Assembly: GCA_022820485.1 (NCBI GenBank)
Contig: JAJEFJ010000011.1
Location: 1 to 64,000, forward strand
DNA length: 64,000 nt
Reading direction: 5' to 3'
DNA from: Candidatus Latescibacterota bacterium
GTDB lineage: Bacteria; Latescibacterota; UBA2968; UBA8231
The notes beneath the pieces were generated by a model. That model was not told where the DNA came from, did no database searches, and saw nothing but the letters and a program-made list of their open reading frames with translations. The stretch's first letter is position 1. Each line of letters starts with the position of its first letter. The translations under genes and the position numbers were made by a program. Below, one piece after another: positions 50,702-58,585 of this stretch.

Positions 50702-50761
50702 ATGGTTAAAAAAAATAAACGCGCCAAAATCCAAGCGCCGGCAAAGGCCGAGAGGCCGCCA
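50702..50761 (+). pseudogene. Ghost of the 5' end of the YfhO-type gene
   Basis: The 60 bp reproduce the first 20 codons of the gene at 51032 (MVKKNKRAKIQAPAKAERPP), including its GAGG site and the upstream intergenic sequence, then run into the end of copy B of the small membrane gene. It is the product of a tandem duplication of about 330 bp. Confidence 0.88.
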
Positions 50762-50971
50762 CTAGGGCAGCTTGAGGAGGATGGACACCAACAAACTGCC
50801 GAGTGCTAATAGGCTGGCTACCTGCATCCCAATAATCCAGCGAATGGACGCACGCAGCTCGCGCATGTCCTGACGCAAATCGATGATCGCTTGGGCGGTC
50901 TGTTCGGCGATTCCTTCCAGCTTGCCGATGCGACGGTCGTGATCTTGGGCTTGGGTTGTGGGTTCGTTCAT
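50762..50971 (-). CDS. Small coiled-coil/membrane protein, duplicate copy B
   Basis: The 69 residues MNEPTTQAQDHDRRIGKLEG... end with the helix GMQVASLLALGSLLVSILLKL. It is the diverged twin of copy A with a shorter coil (AIIDLRQDMRELRAS). Both copies keep open frames and similar residues despite many silent changes, hinting that they are maintained. It is divergent from the YfhO gene with a 60-bp gap. Confidence 0.7.
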   Translation of the reverse strand: MNEPTTQAQDHDRRIGKLEGIAEQTAQAIIDLRQDMRELRASIRWIIGMQVASLLALGSLLVSILLKLP

Positions 50972-51031
50972 GGTTGAGTCCACTTTGCGTGTGGGTGATT
51001 TCTTAAAATAGAATATAAAAAATGAGGTTTC

Positions 51032-53473
51032 ATGGTCAAAAAAAATAAACGCGCCAAAACCCAAGCGCCGGCAAAGGCCGAGAGGCCGCCGCTGTGGAAT
51101 CACCGATTTTTTCCGTTGGTCTTTTTTCTCGCCCTGAGTCTGTTGTACTTCTACGAATTTCCGCTGTCGGACAAGATCGTCTTTGGTATGGATGTGGGGA
51201 CGGATTATCACAAGGGTGCGGGCCTGAGTTTTTGGGATAAGGTGCAGACTGTGGACCAGCCGATGTGGGATCCCAAGATGGGTGGCTTTCCCCAGTCCGA
51301 GGCGATTCGTCCGCAGTACTTTCCGGCCTACGTCTTGTACTTTTTTACGAGCTTTCAGCGGTATATTGGCTGGCGCTACATTCTGACGATGTGCGTGGCT
51401 GGTTTGGGGATGTACGCGTACTTGCGGCAAATTCACGTGGGGGGTCGCGCTGCGCTGTGGGGTGGGGTGGCGTTTATGTCTGCGCCGACGTTCTTGGCGT
51501 TTCCGTTGGCGGGGCACTATGCCAAGATGGGGGTCATCGCGCTGTTTCCGTGGATTATTTGGGCGTTGGAAAAGGCGCTGGCGCAGCGGCGGCTGATTTA
51601 TTGGGCGGCTCTTGGTGCGCTGATTGGGGCGTGTATTTACTCGCATCCGCCGATGACGTACTTCGCGCTGTTGGGTCTCGGCGTCTATTTCCTATTTAGG
51701 TTGTACCAGATGCGCCGCGAGCGGGCCGCTTTGGTCCGGCGCTTTATTCATTTTATAGGTGCGGTGGTGCTGGGGTTGGCGCTGGGGGCTGAGGGGGCGT
51801 TTCCGGTGATGATGTACACTCGCGCCGAGTCCAAGCGGGCTACGGGGGATGAGGTGGGAGGCAAGACGGCGGCGGAACAGCTTGCGTATGCGCGGAGTTG
51901 GTCGCTGCATCCCGAGGAGGTGGCGTCGCTGGTGGTGCCGGAGTTTGGGGGGTACGACGATGTGTTGGTGCAGGGCGGCTCGCGCTATTGGGGCCGCAAT
52001 GCGTTTAAGATCAACTCCGAGTACTTTGGCGCGTTGGCCTTGCTGTTGGCCTTGCTGATGGTGCCGGAGAGTCGGCGACGACCGCAGGTGGCGCTGTTGG
52101 GGGGCGTGTTTGTGCTGGCGTTGGCTTATGTGTTGGGCGAGCACACGCCCGTGCATTGGCTGGCGTTTCACGTGCTGCCGGGGGCCGATGTGCAGCGCGC
52201 CATTGGCATGGGGTCGTTTGTGTTTGCGTTTGCTGGGTGTGCGATGGCGGGGTTGGGGTTGCAGCGGGTGTTGGATGCGGATGCGGATGAGCGGGCGTTG
52301 TTGCGGGGTCGGTTGGCGTATGTCGGCGGCATCCTCGCGGCGTTGGCTTTGCTGGTGGCGCTTTTTCCAAAGGGGACGACTGAGGCGTGGATACATTTGT
52401 TTTATGGCGATATTGCGCCGCAGAAGCGGGCGGTGTTGGCTGGGAGTTACGATTGGATTGCGCGTGGGGGTTGGTACGTGGTGGTGGCTTTGGGGGTGGG
52501 GTTGGCGTTGCTCTTGCTGCGGCTGGGGGGGCAGCTTTCGGCGACGGTGTTGGTGGGGGGGTTGTGTGTGGTGACGGTGTTTGATACGTGGCGGGTGGAT
52601 CGGGTTTATTTGCACTATCGGGATCCGGGGCACTATGCGGATATTCGCCGGGAGAATCCGCGCGCGGTGCAGTTTTTGCAAAGCGATGAGTCGCTTTTTC
52701 GCGTGTTGCCCTTGCCTAGCTTTCGGGTGTTGGAGGAGCCGGGGTATCATTTGCACGGGGTTTGGTCCATTACGGGTTTTCACGATTTGACGGTGGGGCG
52801 CTACGATCGGATGCTGAAGGAGTTTGAGCCGTTGGTGCAGCAGTTTATGCGTTCGGGGGTGCCGTCGGCGGGGTTTCAATCGCTGTTGAATTTGCTCAAT
52901 GGGAAGTATTTGGCGGTGCCTAAGCTGCTAGAATTGGATATGGCGGCGTATCCGCTGCGCTTTGAGGGGGCGCGCTATCGGCTGTACGAAAATCCGCAGG
53001 CGTTGCCGTGGTTTTACCTTGCGCCGGAAGCCGAGGTGTTGGACAGCGGCGAGGCTGTGTTGGCGCGGTTGTTGAGTGGGCGGGCCGATCCGCAGGGTGT
53101 GGCGTTGTTGGAGAAGGCACCGGCGGTGCGGCTCGATGGGGCCGGGGATCGGGCCGGGGATCGGGTGGAGCGGCTGGCGTACGATCCAAAGGAGGGGTTG
53201 ATTCGCGTGCGGACGCAGAGTGCCGGGGCGCGGGTGTTGGTGGTGTCGGAGAATTACCAGTCGAATTGGTCGGTGTGGGTGGATGGGGAGGAGGCCGAGA
53301 TGTTGCGGGTGAATTACGTGTGGAAGGGGGTGGCGTTGCCGGCTGGGGAACACGAGGTGGAGTTGCGCTATTTTTCGCCGGTGTTGGCTTGGGCGCGGGG
53401 TGCGGGGTTGGTGGGGTTGATTGTGGTTGGGATTGTGGTGGTGGGGGCATGGCGGCAGCGGCGGGTTGGTTGA
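51032..53473 (+). CDS. YfhO-family multi-spanning membrane protein (GT-C type)
   Basis: The 813 residues contain a basic N-terminus and then about 12 membrane helices. The first outer loop has MDVGTDYHKGAG...WDPKMGGFPQSEAIRP, matching the acidic catalytic loop of YfhO/GT-C proteins. A long C-terminal extracytoplasmic domain follows (DIRRENPRAVQFL, FRVLPLPSFRV, YQSNWSVWVDGEEAEMLRVNYVWKGVALPAGEHEVELRY). Relatives glycosylate cell-envelope polymers using lipid-linked sugars. Its first 20 codons are duplicated upstream as a remnant. Confidence 0.85.
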   Translation: MVKKNKRAKTQAPAKAERPPLWNHRFFPLVFFLALSLLYFYEFPLSDKIVFGMDVGTDYHKGAGLSFWDKVQTVDQPMWDPKMGGFPQSEAIRPQYFPAYVLYFFTSFQRYIGWRYILTMCVAGLGMYAYLRQIHVGGRAALWGGVAFMSAPTFLAFPLAGHYAKMGVIALFPWIIWALEKALAQRRLIYWAALGALIGACIYSHPPMTYFALLGLGVYFLFRLYQMRRERAALVRRFIHFIGAVVLGLALGAEGAFPVMMYTRAESKRATGDEVGGKTAAEQLAYARSWSLHPEEVASLVVPEFGGYDDVLVQGGSRYWGRNAFKINSEYFGALALLLALLMVPESRRRPQVALLGGVFVLALAYVLGEHTPVHWLAFHVLPGADVQRAIGMGSFVFAFAGCAMAGLGLQRVLDADADERALLRGRLAYVGGILAALALLVALFPKGTTEAWIHLFYGDIAPQKRAVLAGSYDWIARGGWYVVVALGVGLALLLLRLGGQLSATVLVGGLCVVTVFDTWRVDRVYLHYRDPGHYADIRRENPRAVQFLQSDESLFRVLPLPSFRVLEEPGYHLHGVWSITGFHDLTVGRYDRMLKEFEPLVQQFMRSGVPSAGFQSLLNLLNGKYLAVPKLLELDMAAYPLRFEGARYRLYENPQALPWFYLAPEAEVLDSGEAVLARLLSGRADPQGVALLEKAPAVRLDGAGDRAGDRVERLAYDPKEGLIRVRTQSAGARVLVVSENYQSNWSVWVDGEEAEMLRVNYVWKGVALPAGEHEVELRYFSPVLAWARGAGLVGLIVVGIVVVGAWRQRRVG

Positions 53474-53528
53474 CATAGGGATGGGGGTAAGTGATATTTG
53501 CAGCGAAAGTTTTGGAGGAGATCTAGGC

Positions 53529-54173
53529 ATGGAAAATGCGGTTGCTTGGACGGTTATCGGCGTCGGTGTCGTGTTGGCCGGGTTGATTTTGGTGACGACG
53601 CAGCGTATGCGCGCCGATATGAAGGCGCTTGAAGATCGGCTGAACAAGCGGATGGATGAGCGGTTGGGGCGGTTGGAACAGGAGCAGGTGGGGATGTCTG
53701 AGCGATTGGGTCGGCTGGAGAAGGAGCTGGCGGGGATGTCTGAGCGGTTGGGTCGGCTGGAGGAAGGGCAGGCTGGGATGAGTGAGCGGTTGGGGCGGTT
53801 GGAGGAAGGGCAGGCTGGGATGAGTGAGCGGTTGGGTCGGCTGGAGGAAGGGCAGGCTGGGATGAGTGAGCGGCTGGGGCGGTTAGGGCAGGAACAGGCG
53901 CGGATGAATGAGGTGTTGGAGACGCTGTCTGAGCGGTTGGGTCGGCTGGAGGAAGGGCAGGCTGGGATGAGTGAGCGGTTGGGGCGGCTGGAGCAGGAAC
54001 AGGCGCGGATAGATGGGGTGTTGGAGACGTTGCCGGAGCGGTTGGGTCGGTTGGAGCAGGAGCAGGCGCGGATGAATGGGGTGTTGGAGACGCTACGGGC
54101 GGGGCTTTCGTATCGGGTGGATGCGGGGGAGCGGGTGGCTGAGGCGTCGGAATCGTACGAGGCGCAGGAGTGA
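53529..54173 (+). CDS. Membrane-anchored coiled-coil protein of 14-residue repeats
   Basis: Starting at the ATG after TTGGAGGAG gives 214 residues: an N-terminal membrane helix (WTVIGVGVVLAGLILVTTQRM), then about nine copies of a 14-residue unit of the form MSERLGRLEEGQAG (two heptads), with variants EQEQARMNEVLETL. The unit is encoded by near-identical 42-bp tandem repeats. A parallel coiled coil reaching into the periplasm or cytoplasm is likely. Repeat number probably varies among strains. The function is unknown. Confidence 0.8.
   Translation: MENAVAWTVIGVGVVLAGLILVTTQRMRADMKALEDRLNKRMDERLGRLEQEQVGMSERLGRLEKELAGMSERLGRLEEGQAGMSERLGRLEEGQAGMSERLGRLEEGQAGMSERLGRLGQEQARMNEVLETLSERLGRLEEGQAGMSERLGRLEQEQARIDGVLETLPERLGRLEQEQARMNGVLETLRAGLSYRVDAGERVAEASESYEAQE
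53654..54090 (+). repeat. 42-bp tandem repeat array inside the coiled-coil gene
   Basis: Units of the form GAGCGGTTGGGGCGGTTGGA + GGAAGGGCAGGCTGGGATGA recur in phase. Three central copies are almost identical and outer copies are diverged. Being contiguous and in frame, they are not CRISPR repeats. Confidence 0.85.
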
Positions 54174-54185
54174 GGGGGTAGGCGC

Positions 54186-54224
54186 GTGGCGGAAGATGCC
54201 GAATCGTACGAGCGAGAGGGCTGA
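54186..54224 (+). pseudogene. Ghost of a coiled-coil gene 3' end
   Basis: Directly after the coiled-coil stop, the sequence reads VAEDAESYEREG-stop, echoing the intact C-terminus VAEASESYEAQE-stop, with the same GAATCGTACGAG core. It is short, so chance or a small tandem duplication are both possible. The rest of 54174-54380 shows nothing else recognisable. Confidence 0.55.
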
Positions 54225-54382
54225 ACGGTAGGAAAGTTTCAATGCAGCAGACCCGCAAACCGAACTCCAACCCATTTGCACAAGCTCCCGTTTACTCTTG
54301 GCTAGTCTTGGTGCTTTCTTAAATGAAGGCTTACAGGGGGGATAGGGGTTTTTTATTAAGTATTTTAATAGGGAATTTACAC

Positions 54383-54411
54383 TTGACACTTCTATTTTTT
54401 CTCGGTATAAT
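54383..54411 (+). promoter_or_regulatory. Consensus sigma-70 promoter of the secreted-protein genes
   Basis: TTGACA (54383-54388), a 17-bp spacer and TATAAT (54406-54411) match the sigma-70 consensus exactly in an AT-rich stretch. Transcription would start near 54418, leaving a leader of about 155 nt before the 1306-residue protein. Confidence 0.88.
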
Positions 54412-54473
54412 TAGCTCTATTGTAGAGGAAAACGCGTATGCGTTATGGACGAGAAAGCCGCGAAAGGGGGCAT

Positions 54474-54575
54474 ATGAAACACGCAAAAACGCAAATTCTT
54501 AGTGGGTTTGAAGTAAATCCATCTTTTCATATCACTTTCATAATCAGGGACGCGATCCCTGGGGAGGTTTCATAA
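54474..54575 (+). CDS. Leader reading frame, 33 codons, coupled to the secreted protein
   Basis: An ATG after AAAGGGGG opens a 33-residue frame (MKHAKTQILSGFEVNPSFHI...) whose TAA shares its last A with the ATG of the large gene (TAATG), the classical arrangement for translational coupling. It passes through the hairpin at 54545-54561. It may control translation or be a short peptide in its own right. No homologue is recognised. Confidence 0.5.
   Translation: MKHAKTQILSGFEVNPSFHITFIIRDAIPGEVS
54545..54561 (+). promoter_or_regulatory. Hairpin overlapping the ribosome site of the secreted protein
   Basis: CAGGGA-CGCGA-TCCCTG ends at the first G of the GGGGAGG ribosome site. When folded it would crowd the site; a ribosome translating the leader would melt it. 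Confidence 0.6.
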
Positions 54576-57500
54576 TGATACACATGAAGTCGCTAATCCG
54601 GCGTTTGGATTGCGTCCCTTGGTTACTGGCAGCCTGCTTTGCATTAGTATGGGCCGGAGAGGCGCAGGCGCTGTCTGTAGGTCAGGGTGGCCGGCTTGCT
54701 GTGAATCCAGACACTGATACTACTACTGACGGGGTCCAGTATGACGAGATTGCGCTGTCGTTGGACGTGACGGAAGTAAGCGAGGGTGAATTAGGTGCGC
54801 TTGGTTTGCATAAGGATGCGGCCTCGGTCCCGATCAAAGTCACCGCTACGCGCCTTAACGCTGATGGTTCTGCGAGGAATGACGACCAATCGAAGGGTAT
54901 GGCGATGACGCGAATCTCCTTGGGGTCCATTTCTGGTGCAGGAACTGTAACGGCCGGCAGTAATCCTACAACGCTGACTCGGCCACAAGCTCTAAGCGGT
55001 GCCGCACCAGTAAACAGTGAAACTCCAGTAAAGCCTCGCTATGTCATAGATATGCCTCTGCTCGTGATTCCGAAGGACAAGGCATCGGCATCGGCAACAG
55101 TTTACTTCGTTCCCACGGACGATGGTCAGGCGGGAGCCGACGCTGAGAGCGGGGCGCGAGGGACGGGAGGCGACGATCTTCGGATCTGGATTACAGGCAA
55201 TGACAACGATAACGACGACGCCACCACAGTTCGCCCGGAATATTTTATGCTGCGCGACAACGACAGGGTCAGCCAAGCGGTTACCTTATCGCTTGATAAA
55301 ATTTCTCTAAGCAAAGAGAATGACAAGGTTGATATCACCGTGACCGCGGCCTTGGACGCAAAGCTACCAGGAAAAGCTCTGACGTTTTCTTTTAAGGATG
55401 TTATAGATCCTACAGGGGCTCTTGGTATTGGTAGTGGTGAAACAGCTGCTGTTGATGATGAAGGCTTTAATGCCCTCGGAACTATGGATAAGCTTGCGCG
55501 TCGCGATGCGTTTTATTCGGGCTCTGGCTTTGGCAATATAGTCATCGCGGCGGATAAGAAGCGGGCGACGAAGAAGTTTTCCATTGATCCTATAAACGTA
55601 AACGATGCCTTACTAGCCATGAGCCCCGCGATGACTTGGATCGCGCTAGGGTCAGAGGACAGCCCGCTAATGGGGGAGCAGACAGCAGGTGCAGATACTC
55701 CTACTGATGCATCAGATGATACATACGCTATGATCAATATAGTCCCCGCCTTCATCAAGCTAACGGCACAAGGGCTGCCTAAGGTGGACAAGCTGGCAGA
55801 GGTCTCTTCCGCGCTCTACGAGGATGGCGGGGATGACCAGGCCGCTCATATAGACATTACCTTGAAGGCTGCTGCTCCAGCTGGGGGGACGACTGTGAGT
55901 GTCAGGGTTGCCGGGATAAATGGGAAGGGGAGACGCGATATTGATTACGTGGCAGACGTAGCGGAGAGTCGGGTGGTCATTGCCGAAGGCCAGAAAGTGG
56001 GGAGGGCCGTTGTCATTGTTACTCCCGTCGATAACGATGGAACGAACGATTGGCAGTTCAACGTGTATGCCACGGTCGGAGACGTGACCGAGGCGGATCC
56101 ACTGGCGGTCAAGATCAACGACGACGAGGCGGCCCTCGGTGAGATCAGGCTGAGAGCGACGATTGGTGAGAGTACTGACAGTCCTCCGACGATCTCCGAG
56201 ATCGACGGTGAGACGGTTGTTACGATCACCGCGTACGTAATCGGCAAGCCGTCCGCCGCCGCCGTGCATATACCCTTGACTGCGATTGCGGGTTCTGCGG
56301 TCCGCGATGTTGACTACACAGGAGTCTTTCCTACTCTGACGATTGCTGCTGGCGAGACAACTGGTGAGCAGAATATCATCATTACCCCAAAGGCAGATGA
56401 GAAAGACGACGGAGATGGTAAGGCTGCGGACGAGACGATCATAGTAGGGACGACGATGGCGAAAACTGACACTCCGGGGATCGTCAAAATCGGAGGTAAG
56501 GACATTTCTGTCCAGCGGGCAACGATAAACCTGAAAGACGAAAAGATGCCTGCTGACGATCCGGCGGAGGAAGGGGAAGCAGCGCCCATAGCGCTAGCTG
56601 CCGAAGAGACCGCCATCTCGGCCACGGTTGGCGAGGAGCTGGAGGAGGAACTGCCGGCAGCGGACACTGCGGACGAAGATGCCGAAGTGACGTACCTCCT
56701 CTCTGGAGATCTCCCCGCTGGTCTGTCGTTTGACGCGGATATGCGGACGATTTCAGGTACGCCGGCTGCGGCGGGAGAAGCCGAGGTTACTCTCTACGCC
56801 ACGGACGGCACCAACGCCGCGAGCTTGACCTACACCATTACTGTCTCGGATGCGCCGACGCCCGAAGTTAATCTCGAGGGCATCTCCTCGACTCATAACT
56901 CGGTTCGCGAAAACGGCGGTGAGGTTACCATCACGCTGACTGTGACGTTGGAGGATGCCGCTGGAGCTGGTGGCGAGGATGTTACTCTCACTATTGGCGC
57001 TCCTACAGAAGGCAAAGCGGCCCATCGCGATGTGGATTTCGACGCGACCTTAGACGGAAGCATCACTATTGCAGAAGGTGAGACCTCCGGTACGGCGGCG
57101 CTGACCATGACGCCCAAGGACAACACGACGGCGGATGGTCATAAGGCCTTCGGTGTGCAGGCTACTTCGTCGAGCGGACACTCGGCCATAGTCAATATCG
57201 GGATCTCCGATAACGAGTCGGACAGCCAGGGTATCGCGCTGTCGGTGGATCCGGACGAGGTAAGCGAGGGTACTACGACTGATGTCACAGTAACCGCGTC
57301 CTTGGACGGCAAGGCATCGGAAAGCGATGTAACGGTGTCCATTTCCATTAGTTCCGAGTCGTCAGCGACCCGCGATGTAGATTACAGTGCAGTGTTCGAC
57401 GGCGGGGCTGAGGTTACGATTGCGGCCGGAGATATATATGGTATGGCGACCGTGACCATCACCGCAGTAGCCGACGATGACGGCGACGAGACCATCGTCC

Positions 57501-58495
57501 TAGTGGGTTCAGCCGACGCCTTAGGTATGGGGTCGGCAGCCATCACGCTGGTAGAAGGCATGATGGATGACGGCGACGGCATGGATGACGGCGACGGCAT
57601 GGATGACGACGGCGACGGCATGGCCGACGACGGCGACGGTATGATGGCAGCTCTCCATTTCACCGAGGAGATCGCAGACCAGGCTTATACCGCTGGTACG
57701 GCGATCACTGCTTTGGTCCTGCCGGAAGCTATGGGCGGTGAAGGCGATGTGACGTATCAAGTCTTCGGCTTGCCTGCTGGTCTGTCGTTTGACGCAGAGA
57801 CGCGGACGGTTTCGGGTACGCCCGCAGCCGCCGCGGAGGCCGATGTCCTTTACTTGGCGACAGACAGCACAGGAGAAGACGAGGCGTTGGAGTTCTCCAT
57901 CACGGTCAACGCGGCGCTGAGCTTCGGCGACTTGTTCGGCGCTGGTAAGATCGTGCCGGATTCGCACGGTTTGACTGAAATCCGCGAATTCGTCGTTGGT
58001 CAGCCCGTGGAGGGCCTCACGCTGCCGGAAGGCACGGGCGGCACGGCACCGTTGACGTACAGCCTCTCGCCGGCCCTGCCGGTGGGCCTGACGTTTGACG
58101 CGGCTACGCGGACGATTGCGGGTACGCCGATGGCGGCGAGCGAGACCGTATATACGTACACGGTCACGGATGCCAACGGCGCGAGCGTATCGATGTCGTT
58201 GCAGACGCTGCCAGCCGCATTCTCCTTGGCAGACAACTTTCCGAACCCGTTCAACCCAGCGACGACGATCCAGTATGCGTTGCCGCAGGCGGCGGACGTG
58301 GAACTGACTGTGTATAACGTACTTGGTCAGCCTGTTCGGACGCTGGTTGCCGAGCATCAGAATGCCGGTCGCTACGTCGTGGAGTGGGACGCGACGAACG
58401 ACAGCGGGCACAGCTTGTCTTCGGGGATGTATTTCTACCGCTTGCAGGCGGGCGGTGAGTTCCGAGAAGTCAAGAAGATGCTGCTACTCAAGTAA
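54575..58495 (+). CDS. Large secreted surface protein with Calx-beta/Ig-type repeats and T9SS-type C-terminal sorting domain
   Basis: The 1306 residues start with a signal peptide (LLAACFALVWAGEAQA). Repeated Calx-beta-like units follow (AAPAGGTTVSVRVAGINGKGRRDIDYVA; RDVDYSAVFDGGAEVTIAAGD), then three putative Ig domains of the He_PIG type (LPAGLSFDADMRTISGTPAAAGEAEVTLYATD). Between them lies an acidic Asp-Gly-Met run (about residues 995-1026), likely calcium-binding. The end has NFPNPFNPATTIQYALPQ ... SGMYFYRLQAGGEFREVKKMLLLK, the FlgD-like sorting domain of type IX-secreted proteins. It is expressed from the consensus promoter at 54383 and followed by a related secreted gene. Confidence 0.88.
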   Translation: MIHMKSLIRRLDCVPWLLAACFALVWAGEAQALSVGQGGRLAVNPDTDTTTDGVQYDEIALSLDVTEVSEGELGALGLHKDAASVPIKVTATRLNADGSARNDDQSKGMAMTRISLGSISGAGTVTAGSNPTTLTRPQALSGAAPVNSETPVKPRYVIDMPLLVIPKDKASASATVYFVPTDDGQAGADAESGARGTGGDDLRIWITGNDNDNDDATTVRPEYFMLRDNDRVSQAVTLSLDKISLSKENDKVDITVTAALDAKLPGKALTFSFKDVIDPTGALGIGSGETAAVDDEGFNALGTMDKLARRDAFYSGSGFGNIVIAADKKRATKKFSIDPINVNDALLAMSPAMTWIALGSEDSPLMGEQTAGADTPTDASDDTYAMINIVPAFIKLTAQGLPKVDKLAEVSSALYEDGGDDQAAHIDITLKAAAPAGGTTVSVRVAGINGKGRRDIDYVADVAESRVVIAEGQKVGRAVVIVTPVDNDGTNDWQFNVYATVGDVTEADPLAVKINDDEAALGEIRLRATIGESTDSPPTISEIDGETVVTITAYVIGKPSAAAVHIPLTAIAGSAVRDVDYTGVFPTLTIAAGETTGEQNIIITPKADEKDDGDGKAADETIIVGTTMAKTDTPGIVKIGGKDISVQRATINLKDEKMPADDPAEEGEAAPIALAAEETAISATVGEELEEELPAADTADEDAEVTYLLSGDLPAGLSFDADMRTISGTPAAAGEAEVTLYATDGTNAASLTYTITVSDAPTPEVNLEGISSTHNSVRENGGEVTITLTVTLEDAAGAGGEDVTLTIGAPTEGKAAHRDVDFDATLDGSITIAEGETSGTAALTMTPKDNTTADGHKAFGVQATSSSGHSAIVNIGISDNESDSQGIALSVDPDEVSEGTTTDVTVTASLDGKASESDVTVSISISSESSATRDVDYSAVFDGGAEVTIAAGDIYGMATVTITAVADDDGDETIVLVGSADALGMGSAAITLVEGMMDDGDGMDDGDGMDDDGDGMADDGDGMMAALHFTEEIADQAYTAGTAITALVLPEAMGGEGDVTYQVFGLPAGLSFDAETRTVSGTPAAAAEADVLYLATDSTGEDEALEFSITVNAALSFGDLFGAGKIVPDSHGLTEIREFVVGQPVEGLTLPEGTGGTAPLTYSLSPALPVGLTFDAATRTIAGTPMAASETVYTYTVTDANGASVSMSLQTLPAAFSLADNFPNPFNPATTIQYALPQAADVELTVYNVLGQPVRTLVAEHQNAGRYVVEWDATNDSGHSLSSGMYFYRLQAGGEFREVKKMLLLK

Positions 58496-58516
58496 GCACC
58501 CACTGCACAGCGAGTT

Positions 58517-58560
58517 AGTGAAATGGGACCTCAAGCCTCAAATTGGGGTCCCATTTCACT
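58517..58560 (+). terminator. Strong hairpin between the two secreted-protein genes
   Basis: AGTGAAATGGGACC pairs perfectly over 14 bp with GGTCCCATTTCACT. No T-run follows, so it could be a terminator, attenuator or mRNA processing site. A relative at 60710 follows the second gene. Confidence 0.7.
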
Positions 58561-58585
58561 ATATAAACTAGAAGGAGAAGCAACT

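Noticed and set aside
53654-54090. CRISPR-like array
   Set aside because: The repeats are contiguous 42-bp units with no spacers and lie in frame inside a coding gene.
54421-54475. Possible c-di-GMP (GEMM-I) riboswitch in the leader of the secreted protein
   Set aside because: GGACGAGAAAGCC resembles part of the GEMM core and an ACGC-GTAT-GCGT hairpin precedes it, but the remaining core and second helix cannot be matched by eye.
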